Shown: positions 17,278 to 26,331, numbered from the stretch's first letter. The stretch: DNA of 64,000 bases from an uncultured bacterium (GCA_903829945.1 CAIKRV010000090.1:1-64000), one strand, 5' to 3'. The notes: a model not told the origin generated them from the letters alone. Translations and numbers: made by a program.

Positions 17278-19470
17278 TTACTTAACAATTATCTTTTTAT
17301 AATACACTCCCTCATTGGTATTAAGTTTTACAACATACCAACCTTTAGACACATTACCCAATTGTAATGGAATATCTCCATCCTCAATTTCTTCGCTTTG
17401 GGTTAATACTTCTCGTCCCATGGCATCCATAACCACAATATTAATTTTTTCGCGCTGTGGTAAGCTTAAGGCCATTTTAAAATTACCATCATTTGGATTA
17501 GGATATACAATCATATTAATGCTGGGTGCAATATTTGTTTCAATGCCATTGGCAAAGGAACCTACCGTAAATTGATAATAAATTTGTGCTCCAAAATCAG
17601 AATTAAATTGATTTATATAACCTCCCTTCATTTTTTTCAATTCAAAAAAACCACTGCCTTGTGCAGCATTGGCCCACCATTCCAAACCATCACCGCCCAA
17701 ATCAGAAAGGGTTAAAGTATAACATCCGGGTTTTAAATTGACGGTATCTCTGGTACTGCTATTGGCACTAAATCCGGATCTTTTTAAAATTATATTTCCG
17801 TAGGCATCCTTCAGGTCATATGAATTTTCATCAGGATTATTATTAGAATGAAAATTAATAATAAATTGACTTGGTAATGATGGAGGCATGGTAAAGTAAG
17901 TACTTAAAGTATTATCAGCAGGATATTCATCAGATCCTCCGTTAGGATTACTAATGCTCACCTGAAAATTGTTGGAGGCACCTGACCAGTTCATTTCAGG
18001 CAATACAATTCTTTGGGTATCCAAAAAGCTTAATTTCCCAGTCCAATGATAAAAATATGGAGTCGTACCTTGTACCCCATAGGATACATCAAGCGAGGTT
18101 AAATCATCCGAACCATTATTTTTAATTAAAATAGTAGGACGGCTACACACCGGATTCATGCGTTTATGCATATCAGCATTAGAGGGCGATAAAATATCCT
18201 CCATGGAAGCATTTGTTTTAAAATTAGGCGGCCCATAACTAACCAATTGAGTTTCGATGGCATAATACGGTACCGTACCTTGCCCATTCCAAGTATAAGG
18301 TTGGATATTGTAGTCTAAAGTAACGCTATCTCCTGCCTTTACATAAGGGGTTAATTCATAATCAAAGGTTCTAACCTCAGCTCCGGGACACCAATTAGAA
18401 CGGCTATACACCCATGTTCCGCCTTGCGGATACATTGGATTCATATCGCAATTGTATCGAAACATGGTATCTGCAAATCGCATAATACTATCTACATTTA
18501 TGCTATGTAATCGAGGACAAAATTCTGAACAATTGTCGGTACCTCCAAAACCATGTCCGGTGGTACGCATTTTTATTCTCCAATTACTGGCACTTGAATC
18601 AAGTTTTACGCGCAGCGGATGTAAAAATGTTTCAATTGAAGTAGCGGTACCATAGGCAGGATTGCCATTCCAAAGGTTTTGTATTTTTTTAATATCACGT
18701 GCAGGCTTACCCTTCACAAATACAAATTTCATATCCAATAGTTCTTGCCAATTACCGGCACTTAAGTGAACACTATCATGCAATAAATGTCTATAATCAC
18801 TGACGTCATACACGTAGGTAAACCCGCTTCCTAAACTCAAGCCTATCCCATAAGGGGTAATGTACCTTGCAAGTTCATACCTTAAATTATCAGGGTAACG
18901 TACATAATAAATTGTATATTTTTGATGCAACATCGAATCCGCTTTAACAGGAATGGTATCAATCGGTTTTCCGTTTGAGTTAAACAATACCCTTGCATAC
19001 GTTGGCCATACGGTTTGAGTATCGGTAGGCAACCACGGTTTGGAAAGATTTCTATAATAGACAATTTTTATCGGTTTTTGTGCCGTGGAATCAGTAAAGC
19101 CTGAAAGCTTTCCATTATATGCATAGGTATAGGAAGTATCTTTCATAAATGAGAATGAATCATACTGATTACCATTTACCAAAAAGTATGGGGCATTGAC
19201 CTGATAAGAATCAATTTTACCGGTAGGAATATAAAGATAAGTATAAGTAAGATAATCCCATTGTCCACATCCCCCACTAGGACATTTTAGTTTATAATAC
19301 ATCAATACTTTCGAACATGAAAAAGTATCGGGTGGAAATAAAAAGGTGGAATCTTGTTTGGAACCAAAAGTAAAGGTCTGCACCTTTACAGAATCACCAT
19401 TTGCTGCTAAAGCTGAGTAGCTGCTCAAAGCAAAATAGCTAATAATTAATAATATATATATCCGCTTCAT
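17278..19470 (-). CDS. PNGase F-like amidase with T9SS sorting domain
   Basis: PNGase F hydrolyses the bond between N-glycan GlcNAc and asparagine. This 730-residue secreted protein has a signal peptide (MKRIYILLIISYFALSS..) and a PNGase F N-domain-like region with CPSGGCGQWDYLTYTYLY, including the WD acidic residue expected for catalysis. A C-domain-like region follows, with ELARYITPYGIGLSLG and TTGHGFGGTDNCSEFCPRLH. A middle region may be a beta-sandwich. The end is a T9SS type A sorting domain (IVYPNPNDGNFKMALSL...GWYVVKLNTNEGVYYKKIIVK). It is larger than secreted PNGase F because of the extra C-terminal parts. Whether it deglycosylates host, environmental or self proteins is unknown; the neighbouring glycosyltransferases suggest glycan metabolism. 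Confidence 0.85.
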   Translation of the reverse strand: MKRIYILLIISYFALSSYSALAANGDSVKVQTFTFGSKQDSTFLFPPDTFSCSKVLMYYKLKCPSGGCGQWDYLTYTYLYIPTGKIDSYQVNAPYFLVNGNQYDSFSFMKDTSYTYAYNGKLSGFTDSTAQKPIKIVYYRNLSKPWLPTDTQTVWPTYARVLFNSNGKPIDTIPVKADSMLHQKYTIYYVRYPDNLRYELARYITPYGIGLSLGSGFTYVYDVSDYRHLLHDSVHLSAGNWQELLDMKFVFVKGKPARDIKKIQNLWNGNPAYGTATSIETFLHPLRVKLDSSASNWRIKMRTTGHGFGGTDNCSEFCPRLHSINVDSIMRFADTMFRYNCDMNPMYPQGGTWVYSRSNWCPGAEVRTFDYELTPYVKAGDSVTLDYNIQPYTWNGQGTVPYYAIETQLVSYGPPNFKTNASMEDILSPSNADMHKRMNPVCSRPTILIKNNGSDDLTSLDVSYGVQGTTPYFYHWTGKLSFLDTQRIVLPEMNWSGASNNFQVSISNPNGGSDEYPADNTLSTYFTMPPSLPSQFIINFHSNNNPDENSYDLKDAYGNIILKRSGFSANSSTRDTVNLKPGCYTLTLSDLGGDGLEWWANAAQGSGFFELKKMKGGYINQFNSDFGAQIYYQFTVGSFANGIETNIAPSINMIVYPNPNDGNFKMALSLPQREKINIVVMDAMGREVLTQSEEIEDGDIPLQLGNVSKGWYVVKLNTNEGVYYKKIIVK

Positions 19471-19475
19471 ACATA

Positions 19476-19483
19476 CAAAGATA
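19476..19483 (-). promoter_or_regulatory. -7 box of the PNGase F-like gene, near-leaderless
   Basis: Minus strand TATCTTTG, an exact TAnnTTTG match, ends 5 bases before the ATG at 19470. Confidence 0.55.
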
Positions 19484-19571
19484 ATATTTACTCGGAAACT
19501 AAGAAAAATATAGATTTAATAAAATGATTCACAAATATTTACGCAAAACATTTTTCGATATTTGCTGCAAA

Positions 19572-20441
19572 TTACCGAATTTTATAGTTTTTATATTCGC
19601 CAAATCTCCAGCCGCTAAGTTTCTCAATAAAGGCAGATATTCGCTCTTTTAAACTAATTTTAACCTTAGTTACTTCAAAGGTAAAAGGCCAGGTTACATC
19701 GTTTAATCTTGCTTGCATAACTGCGGGATGGGTACCCCTAAATGGTGCCAAAATACCTGCATTGGAATAATCAAATTCTTCTACGGCAGCTACGTTAGTT
19801 TTAACCCAATGATCATCATGCCATAGTTTATTGAATGTTTCTTGTTTCAATTGTTGTGCCCGGGGATGTTTTACCCAACCGTAATGATAAATATTTGCAT
19901 CAATAGGACGGACCATTAATTTTGACCCATGCTTCCTAAATCCTTGGGCATCTCTATAGGAACTAATTCCTATTCCGGGCCTAATAATCCTAATTTCATT
20001 TCTATACCACTTACGGGAACTTCCAATCCATTGATAGGTGCCATAAAAATGAATATACTTAAAAAGTAAACCTTCTATGGACTTATCATTTTTAAATTTT
20101 TCACAGGCTTGAAGAATGGCCGGATGATCCTTTTCATGCACCACTTCATCCGCTTGTAAATAAAATGCCCAATCAAAATCTTCGGTAATTTCTGCCAATG
20201 CCTTATCGGTTTCTACGGCTAAAACACGTCCACCCTCACGTAAAGTATCATCCCAAACGGTTTCAATAATTTTTATTTTAGGAGAATTTATAGATTGTAT
20301 AAGTGCCAAAGTATTGTCCTCGGACTTTCCAACTGCAATTATATATTGATCTACAATAGGTAAAATAGAAGAAATAGATTCCAAAATTGGATATTCATAT
20401 TTTATTGCATTACGAACAAAAGTAAAAGCAGCTATTTTCAT
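19572..20441 (-). CDS. Family 2 glycosyltransferase
   Basis: A 289-residue cytoplasmic GT-A type transferase. The N-terminal Rossmann-like start MKIAAFTFVRNAIKYEYPILES is followed by QYIIAVGKSEDNTLALIQS and the metal/nucleotide-binding region WAFYLQADEVVHEKDHPAI, where QADE replaces the classical DXD. The remaining half includes a His/Trp-rich acceptor region (YHYGWVKHPRAQQ). Donor and acceptor are unknown. It starts 4 bases after the stop of the TonB-dependent receptor gene and so is almost certainly translated from the same mRNA. Confidence 0.8.
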   Translation of the reverse strand: MKIAAFTFVRNAIKYEYPILESISSILPIVDQYIIAVGKSEDNTLALIQSINSPKIKIIETVWDDTLREGGRVLAVETDKALAEITEDFDWAFYLQADEVVHEKDHPAILQACEKFKNDKSIEGLLFKYIHFYGTYQWIGSSRKWYRNEIRIIRPGIGISSYRDAQGFRKHGSKLMVRPIDANIYHYGWVKHPRAQQLKQETFNKLWHDDHWVKTNVAAVEEFDYSNAGILAPFRGTHPAVMQARLNDVTWPFTFEVTKVKISLKERISAFIEKLSGWRFGEYKNYKIR

Positions 20442-20445
20442 ATTT

Positions 20446-22839
20446 TTAAAACTGAATACGATACAAGAACATTGGAAAGATACCTAATTGATATTCTAAA
20501 TCTACTTTATTATTTATCGGATCCCAAATTTGATTTAATACATTTTTATGATTGGTCAAATTCTGCACATCAATGGCCCATTCCTGTGTCATATGCTTAC
20601 CATCCATTTTATAACCTAAGCGCGCATCAATTTTAAAATATGGCGGAAATTCCAAACTCCAAGCCTTATCTTGTTGTATTCTGATATCGCGCCATATTCT
20701 TGAAGCAGCAGTATCCGCAGGGGAATAACGTCTTCCGCCTGCAAAGGTAAGCTTTCCAGTAAAGGTTATCATACTACGTTCCCCTAATTTAAAATCTTTT
20801 CCTGCCAAGGCATTGAATGTATATTTACTATTAAATGCCGTATTTCTTAAAACATCATCTGAGCCCTTATATTTTGAATCAAATAAAGAGGTTGTGATTA
20901 AAAAATAATAATTGTGACTAAAGAATTTTTCAAGTGTAAATTCCAATCCATAATTATTTCCGATGCCTTTATTCACTAAATGATCATCTAATTGTAATCC
21001 AAAATCTGCTCCGTTATTCACTACTGAATAAGAGTTGGATCGATAACCATCAATAGGTACATTAAATAAATGTTGGTAATAGGTTTCAATTTTAAATCTG
21101 AAATCTTTGCTGATGGATAAATCATAAGCCATTACAAAATGATTTGCCTTTAAAAAACCTAAATCCTTATTGGTTTCAGTATAGACATTAGAACCCGGAA
21201 CCAATTCGGTTTTATAAAAATATAAACTTAAGGGCTGCATTTGTCCATGCAAACCATAACCAAAACTTAAGGCTTGCTTGGATGCAAAGCTCCATTTAAG
21301 CCCGGCCCGAGGCTCCAATGAATTTGTATTATTGAAAGCCAATTGTTCATACTGCAATCCGCCCAGCAAACTCAATTGATCCGTAAAATCATGTTTCCAC
21401 TGCATGTAGGCTTGTCCAAGATAGCTAAATCCTTTATCATTGCTAAAATCTCGCCAATAAGGTTGCATCATAGGATCCATATAAACTTTTGATTGATTTA
21501 TTTTAAAATCAATTCTTGTAAAAATGACACCTATTCTGAAGGTATTCTGAGCATCCATTTTTTCATTAAAAAAAGAATGAATCGAAGTTTTAAAAGTATA
21601 GCTTTGATCTTTATAAAAATTATAAGGTACATTGGTACTTGAAAGGGAATCTACTTTTGTTCTATGATTTTCCAAAGTACCCGAAACAATGGTTTTTAAA
21701 AATGAACTTTTACCGGTAATATGGGTTATTCCAATACCGGCTACTGCCATATCAGAGCCAAAATACACATCACGTTTAACTTGTCCATAGCTCAAATTAT
21801 CTGATTTTTTCTTGCTATCCAACAAAGAAATATCACTACTGCCTCCAATGCCAAAAATATCAATGGTTGTTTTACGTGAAACGGATGGTAAATTAATTTT
21901 AAAAGTTAAATCTTGATACGTCGGAACTCCGTCCGGACCTAAATTAATACCCAAGTTTTGAAAAAATCCGAGGGCGGAATATCTATAGGCAATTAAAAAA
22001 GAAGAACCGCGCTCCTTATTTATAGGGCCTTCAGCATTCCCTTCAAAACCATTAAAACCTACTTGGCCCAAAAATTCATATTTTTCGTTATTCCCATTTC
22101 TCATTTTCAAATCAAATACACCGGAAGTAGCATTTCCATACTGCGCCGGCCAGGCACCTGTAAAAAAATCAGAATTTCTCAGCACATTATTGTTTAGGAT
22201 ACTGACAGGTCCACCGGTGGTACCTTGGGCAGAAAAATGATTCGGCGATGGAATATCTATATCTTCAAATCGCCATAATAATCCTACCGGCGAATTGCCT
22301 CGAATAATAATATCATTCCGTGCATCACTCGGTGCGGAAACACCTGCATAATTAGCAGCCATACGTGCCGGATCTCCCAAAGCTCCTGCATAGCGATTGG
22401 TTTCCTCCATGCTAAATACCCTCGCACTGACTACTGCCATTTCATTATTGGCACGCGCTTTATTTTTATCTGAAGTAATAATTATTTCTTTGCTACTAAT
22501 TATTGATTCCGTCAATTCAATGTATAATACATTTTCTTTACCGGTACTTACAATAATATTGGGCACGATCATTTCGTTGTAGCCTAAATAATTTATTTTA
22601 ATATCCCTACGTCCTATAGGCACATTTAATAATTTAAATCTTCCTTCTTCATCAGTGATGGCTCCTATTTGCGGATTACTTCCAATAACAATTACGGTAG
22701 CTCCAACCAAGGGTACTTTACTGTCTTTATCGATAACAGTACCTCTTACAGTTTGAGTATAATCTTGAGCTTTACCAATAGTACTTGTTGAAAAAATAAT
22801 TAAGAGAATCGCAATGATTGGACGTATTAAGATATTCAC
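20446..22839 (-). CDS. TonB-dependent receptor with carboxypeptidase-regulatory domain
   Basis: A 797-residue outer-membrane protein. Its signal peptide ends STIGKAQDY, followed by a CarboxypepD_reg-like domain (VRGTVIDKDSKVPLVGATVIVIG, ITDEEGRFKLLNVPIGRRDIKINYLGY) and a plug-like region (RNDIIIRGNSPVGLLWRFEDIDIPSPNHF). A beta-barrel follows, ending YQLGIFPMFLYRIQF with a C-terminal Phe. The short plug and the wording around RGNSPVGLLWR are typical of a Bacteroidota receptor group with unknown ligands; no SusD gene is adjacent. It leads a two-gene unit with the GT2 gene and has its own promoter 19 bases upstream, separating it from the sigma-factor operon. Confidence 0.85.
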   Translation of the reverse strand: MNILIRPIIAILLIIFSTSTIGKAQDYTQTVRGTVIDKDSKVPLVGATVIVIGSNPQIGAITDEEGRFKLLNVPIGRRDIKINYLGYNEMIVPNIIVSTGKENVLYIELTESIISSKEIIITSDKNKARANNEMAVVSARVFSMEETNRYAGALGDPARMAANYAGVSAPSDARNDIIIRGNSPVGLLWRFEDIDIPSPNHFSAQGTTGGPVSILNNNVLRNSDFFTGAWPAQYGNATSGVFDLKMRNGNNEKYEFLGQVGFNGFEGNAEGPINKERGSSFLIAYRYSALGFFQNLGINLGPDGVPTYQDLTFKINLPSVSRKTTIDIFGIGGSSDISLLDSKKKSDNLSYGQVKRDVYFGSDMAVAGIGITHITGKSSFLKTIVSGTLENHRTKVDSLSSTNVPYNFYKDQSYTFKTSIHSFFNEKMDAQNTFRIGVIFTRIDFKINQSKVYMDPMMQPYWRDFSNDKGFSYLGQAYMQWKHDFTDQLSLLGGLQYEQLAFNNTNSLEPRAGLKWSFASKQALSFGYGLHGQMQPLSLYFYKTELVPGSNVYTETNKDLGFLKANHFVMAYDLSISKDFRFKIETYYQHLFNVPIDGYRSNSYSVVNNGADFGLQLDDHLVNKGIGNNYGLEFTLEKFFSHNYYFLITTSLFDSKYKGSDDVLRNTAFNSKYTFNALAGKDFKLGERSMITFTGKLTFAGGRRYSPADTAASRIWRDIRIQQDKAWSLEFPPYFKIDARLGYKMDGKHMTQEWAIDVQNLTNHKNVLNQIWDPINNKVDLEYQLGIFPMFLYRIQF

Positions 22840-22858
22840 GGCACTTAGAAATTTACCG

Positions 22859-22866
22859 CAAAACTA
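22859..22866 (-). promoter_or_regulatory. -7 box of the second TonB receptor gene
   Basis: Minus strand TAGTTTTG, an exact TAnnTTTG match, 19 bases upstream of the ATG at 22839 in the 66-base gap after the SCO1-like gene. Confidence 0.5.
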
Positions 22867-22905
22867 CTGAATGATTTAATTTTTAATAAATGATTGGCTA
22901 TTTTC

Positions 22906-23586
22906 TTAAGGCTCTAATTCCAATACTTTAATATCATGAATCAAACGCTCTGTTTCTAAGGCCAAAGTTCCATTGTATAATCCTCTTATTCTGCCATCTG
23001 AATCAACCAATATAAGATGTTCCGTATGTAAAAACTCAATGGAATCTTTATTATAACCGGTAGTCTCCTCGGCAAAATAAGATTGTCTGGCTAATTTGTA
23101 GATTTCAGATTTATTACCGGTTAACAGGTGCCATTGCGATGCATTTATTTTCCTTCGCTCCGCAAAGCGCCTTAGCCTGCTTACTGAATCCAACCATGGC
23201 GTTACACTATAGGATAATATTAAAACCATTGGGTCATTTTTGAAAGTAGATTGTACTTGCAATAATTGAGTCGTCATTTTTGGACAAATGCTCCCGCATG
23301 CCGTAAAAAAGAAATCTGCAACATGAATTTTACCTTTCAAATTACTTCTGGAAAATATCTGTCCTGTTTGATCTTTAAAATTAAAATCTGCAATGGTATG
23401 AGTAATTTCTTTGGCAGCTTCCTTTTTCGTTGAAAACCATAATGGGGTAAAATCGGGACTATTATAATACGGCAAAGTGTCTTTTGCACTTTCATTTTTT
23501 ACCTGACACGCTCCAATCCCGAATATTAATAAGATACTTAATATTATTTGCAAGAAAATGGTAGATATTTTATTTGATACTATCAC
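22906..23586 (-). CDS. SCO1/SenC-family copper-binding lipoprotein
   Basis: SCO1-type proteins are thioredoxin-fold copper chaperones or thiol reductases, best known for building the CuA site of cytochrome oxidase. This 226-residue protein has a lipobox leader (IFGIGACQV). Its thioredoxin fold has HTIADFNFKDQTGQIFSRSNLKGK, the copper-ligand motif FTACGSICPKM (CxxxC) and the distal histidine region FLHTEHLILVDSDGRIRG. All three ligands appear intact. Its start overlaps the end of the MORN-repeat gene by 17 bases, indicating translational coupling inside the sigma-factor operon. No cytochrome oxidase genes are nearby, so a wider role in copper handling is equally likely. Confidence 0.88.
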   Translation of the reverse strand: MIVSNKISTIFLQIILSILLIFGIGACQVKNESAKDTLPYYNSPDFTPLWFSTKKEAAKEITHTIADFNFKDQTGQIFSRSNLKGKIHVADFFFTACGSICPKMTTQLLQVQSTFKNDPMVLILSYSVTPWLDSVSRLRRFAERRKINASQWHLLTGNKSEIYKLARQSYFAEETTGYNKDSIEFLHTEHLILVDSDGRIRGLYNGTLALETERLIHDIKVLELEP

Positions 23587-24169
23587 GAACTGATTTACAA
23601 TTTTTAACTCCGGTTAAGCCATAATTTCTTCCGTTTTTTGCCATATAATTAGCCATCAAAGAACCATCGGGTTGCCATGCTGTTTGCATGCCGGATTCAT
23701 GTCCATTTTTATAATGCATTTTTTTCATAGGTTTACCGTCTTCGTACCAATCTTCCGCTACACCTTCCATTAAATCGGCATGATAAAGATAAACAAAACG
23801 TTTTTTACCCGAGGGGTACCAGCCTTGGTGTATCCCCTCTCTAAAGCCATCAATATAAATTCTTGCCTCTGATAATTGCCTATTGGGATACCATTTCTTT
23901 GCAATTCCATTTAACTTTCCGTTGACATAAGGTTCCAGCATTATACTATCCTTGTTTGGATAAAGACTATATAACTGACCGGTAAATAGCGTATTATTAC
24001 AAAAAAGCTTATCCCCCAAGTGCTTTATATTTGCATGGTCAATGCATACATTTCTGCCAGGGGGGATGCCGGGTCCTGTGCAGGAAAAACACAAGCAACC
24101 CAACCAAACAAAAACTAGTAATTTTTTATTGACTAACCGTACCGGGAACCCCATAAAAACCACTTCCAT
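23570..24169 (-). CDS. MORN-repeat (YwqK-like) lipoprotein
   Basis: A 199-residue lipoprotein (LVFVWLGCLCFSCTG, lipobox Cys). After it come MORN_2-type repeats of the pattern G..nG....WYpnG: GKLNGIAKKWYPNRQ, GFREGIHQGWYPSGK, DLMEGVAEDWYEDGK and GHESGMQTAWQPDGS. Proteins of this kind are often auto-annotated as YwqK antitoxins; nothing here supports a toxin-antitoxin role. The start overlaps the end of the YHYH gene by 44 bases; a slightly later ATG at 24154 would still overlap. It is an extracytoplasmic repeat protein of unknown function, translated in a coupled fashion with its neighbours. Confidence 0.7.
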   Translation of the reverse strand: MEVVFMGFPVRLVNKKLLVFVWLGCLCFSCTGPGIPPGRNVCIDHANIKHLGDKLFCNNTLFTGQLYSLYPNKDSIMLEPYVNGKLNGIAKKWYPNRQLSEARIYIDGFREGIHQGWYPSGKKRFVYLYHADLMEGVAEDWYEDGKPMKKMHYKNGHESGMQTAWQPDGSLMANYMAKNGRNYGLTGVKNCKSVRDSIK

Positions 24170-24896
24170 TTATATAAGGATCAGTTGAAGTAATATGATA
24201 ATGATAAATACCTGCAGGATAATCTGCGGTGGCACTGGTATGACCATGGTATTGGTCCAAATCAGAATTACTGATGGTTTTTCCATTTTCCATGGGCCCA
24301 TAAACAGGGAAACCATCCAATAAGAAGCCTAAAAGTGCATCTTCACCTTTATTTTGAGTGAGCCATTTAGGTTCCACATGATAATGATATTGTCCTTGTT
24401 GCTGAGGATGGCCTCCATATTGATCAAATGAAAGTTTTTCATAGGTCAAAGTTGCCCGGCCGGCAGCATACTGATTAAAGAATGGAACTCCATTTAATGA
24501 AATACCGATCGGACCTAAAGGGGTAGCTGTTTTATTTGTTTTAACGACCGGATGGAGTGGAATTTTAAACACTAAACTTTGTTGCACTATGACACTTGGA
24601 TTTATTTTAAAGGAGGATGCAGTATCCGCAATATATTTCCTGCTTTCCCACTGCGTAGTTTTGTAATAAGGCGATTTATGATCCGGTGTATCTACGGTAG
24701 TAAAAACAACAAAAGTAGTGTCATTAATTACTTGTGTATAGATAGAAGTAGCACCATACACTTTTTTATAAATTGCTAATTCATCTGTGCCGGTACTATT
24801 ACTATTATTGGAAACCGGAGTATCTGTTTTGGTACAGGCCATAGCCATTATTAGTAAGGAACTAATAAGTACAATCGGATTAAATAATTTCTTCAT
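24126..24896 (-). CDS. YHYH-domain lipoprotein
   Basis: A 256-residue lipoprotein: leader MKKLFNPIVLISSLLIMAMAC with Cys21 as lipobox residue. The body contains the YHYH domain: IGISLNGVPFFNQYAAGR, GQYHYHVEPKWL, LLGFLLDGFPVYGPMENG, DLDQYHGHTSA and GIYHYHITSTDPY. The repeated YHYH, YHGH and YHYH clusters look like metal ligands; the family has no established biochemical function that I know of. The ORF track starts 16 codons earlier at an unsuitable site; the ATG at 24896 places the signal peptide at the N-terminus. It sits between the CpxP-like gene (44 bases) and the MORN gene (overlap), as part of the ECF-sigma operon. Confidence 0.82.
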   Translation of the reverse strand: MKKLFNPIVLISSLLIMAMACTKTDTPVSNNSNSTGTDELAIYKKVYGATSIYTQVINDTTFVVFTTVDTPDHKSPYYKTTQWESRKYIADTASSFKINPSVIVQQSLVFKIPLHPVVKTNKTATPLGPIGISLNGVPFFNQYAAGRATLTYEKLSFDQYGGHPQQQGQYHYHVEPKWLTQNKGEDALLGFLLDGFPVYGPMENGKTISNSDLDQYHGHTSATADYPAGIYHYHITSTDPYINGSGFYGVPGTVSQ

Positions 24897-24940
24897 TTTA
24901 TTTTTATTGAATGGTAATATAGGTTTAGACGCTTTTAAAA

Positions 24941-25429
24941 TCAATTTCCTTCGCGCCGAGGAGGAGGTAATTCACTTTTGGGAGGATGCGGTAATATAAT
25001 TTTACTCAATTCAGGAATCAACTCCTGAAAACGTTCTATTTGGTCCGGTCTACACAATGATTTTAATTCCTGAAAATGTCGGAAAGTGATTTGTGCCTTT
25101 TGTAATTGGATTTTTTCCACCATATTTTCCAAAGAATCCTTGCTTGAATTTTCTAATTGTTTAACATTTAATAATTCGAAATACTGCTGCAGTACCTCTA
25201 CGTATTGTTTATCCAATTGCATCATCTGATGATGATGTTCCCGCTTCATGGTATTAAAACGGGCAATTTGTTTTTCGTCCAAATTCAAAGTTTCGGTAAT
25301 TAATTTATCCACTTTTGGTGGTCCCATTGGCGGACGTTCATGTCCTATAAAAACAAAAAATATAATTATACTTATATTCAGCAATAAAAGTAAAATCACC
25401 AGTAGCGTAAGCAATTTTTCTTTCTTCAT
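24941..25429 (-). CDS. CpxP/Spy/ZraP-like periplasmic sensor protein
   Basis: A 162-residue protein with one N-terminal membrane helix (LLTLLVILLLLLNISIIIFFVFIG) and a helical periplasmic domain. The opening GHERPPMGPPKVDKLITETLNLDEKQIARFNTMKREHHHQMMQL has the LTxxQ-like helix and His/Met-rich segment typical of Spy/CpxP and ZraP-type proteins, which bind metals or misfolded protein. A second helical hairpin contains FQELKSLCRPDQIERFQELI. The tail is Pro-rich and basic. The gene lies one base from the upstream small membrane protein gene, in the ECF sigma operon, so it is a likely part of an envelope metal-stress response. Confidence 0.75.
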   Translation of the reverse strand: MKKEKLLTLLVILLLLLNISIIIFFVFIGHERPPMGPPKVDKLITETLNLDEKQIARFNTMKREHHHQMMQLDKQYVEVLQQYFELLNVKQLENSSKDSLENMVEKIQLQKAQITFRHFQELKSLCRPDQIERFQELIPELSKIILPHPPKSELPPPRREGN

Positions 25430-25430
25430 C

Positions 25431-25712
25431 TTAGTAAAGATTAAAATTTGAATTATCTATTAAATAACCATTTGAATGGCTGTGCATTCCTTCTTCTTTA
25501 TGATGGTTTATCGTCTTAACAATACTAAAATTGAGCAAACATAAAATTACAAAACATGCCATCGCTAAATATACTTTTTTAGAGGATATTTGCCCCTCCC
25601 GGATATTTTCCAATTTTGCCATAATCCGGGTAAACATAAACTCCGGTGCATGGGCAGACTGCATTCCATCCAAGCTATTTAAAATATTATTTTCCCAATC
25701 AGTGTGTTCCAT
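25431..25712 (-). CDS. Small single-pass membrane protein, likely anti-sigma factor
   Basis: A 93-residue protein: a cytoplasmic helical part (residues about 1-44, WENNILNSLDGMQSAHAPEFMFTRIMAKLENI), one transmembrane helix (VYLAMACFVILCLLNFSIV) and a short extracytoplasmic tail rich in histidine (TINHHKEEGMHSHSNGY). No zinc-binding anti-sigma (HxxxCxxC) motif is visible. Position directly after an ECF sigma gene, size and topology suggest an anti-sigma factor; the His-rich tail would make a plausible metal sensor. Both points are inference. Confidence 0.6.
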   Translation of the reverse strand: MEHTDWENNILNSLDGMQSAHAPEFMFTRIMAKLENIREGQISSKKVYLAMACFVILCLLNFSIVKTINHHKEEGMHSHSNGYLIDNSNFNLY

Positions 25713-25732
25713 ATGTATACTTTTTTAGACGT

Positions 25733-26320
25733 TTATTCTTTCATTTTCCTTCGTTCAGGATAGTATTTTCCTAATTCTTTTCTTAATTGAACTTTAGCTC
25801 TTTGCAATAGTGATTCAATAGCTTTGGGACTTGTTTTCATAATAGAAGCAACTTCTTTGCCCGGTAAGTCCTCTATATAAGATAAAATATAAGCAGTTTT
25901 CTGAGATTCAGGTAGTTTGTCTATGGCCTTGAAGAGTATTTGGGCTTTGTCTTTATTTTCTAATATAATTCCAGGATGTTCAAAATGAGGAACATCTATT
26001 TGCAAAGCGCCTGATTCTGAATTAAATATACTAAGTAAAAATGCAAAACGTTTTTTCCTGCCTCTATGTCTGAGATGGTCTAAACATTTATTCACCGCAA
26101 TCTTATAGATCCAGGTACGTTCGGATGACTCACCTTTAAAATTATTACTGGAACGATAAATTTCAACAAATATGTCTTGGGTTATTTCTTCGCTTTCTTC
26201 TTGTTGTTGGATATAACTTAATACCGTATTAAAAACTTTATCCTTATACATATGATATAAGGTTTCAAAAGCTTTTGCATCACCGTTGGCAATACGATTA
26301 ACTAAGGTTTCATTGCTCAT
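25733..26320 (-). CDS. ECF-type RNA polymerase sigma factor
   Basis: A 195-residue sigma-70 family ECF factor. Region 2 reads LVNRIANGDAKAFETLYHMYKDKVFNTVLSYI ... EEITQDIFVEIYRSSNNFKGES, with the -7 recognition segment RTWIYKIAVNKCLDHLR. Region 4 reads KAIDKLPESQKTAYILSYIEDLPGKEVASIM...KAIESLLQRAKVQLRKEL, a complete helix-turn-helix. It heads the series sigma, small membrane protein, CpxP-like, YHYH, MORN and SCO1 genes, all on the same strand with tiny gaps or overlaps. It likely controls this operon. The gene lies 11 bases after the DUF2461 stop, so it could also be read from the DUF2461 promoter. Confidence 0.92.
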   Translation of the reverse strand: MSNETLVNRIANGDAKAFETLYHMYKDKVFNTVLSYIQQQEESEEITQDIFVEIYRSSNNFKGESSERTWIYKIAVNKCLDHLRHRGRKKRFAFLLSIFNSESGALQIDVPHFEHPGIILENKDKAQILFKAIDKLPESQKTAYILSYIEDLPGKEVASIMKTSPKAIESLLQRAKVQLRKELGKYYPERRKMKE

Positions 26321-26331
26321 GAAATATATTG

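Noticed and set aside
23570-24169. YwqK-type antitoxin reading of the MORN-repeat protein
   Set aside because: MORN-repeat proteins are often auto-labelled as antitoxins. This one is a lipoprotein inside a sigma-factor operon, with no toxin gene adjacent.
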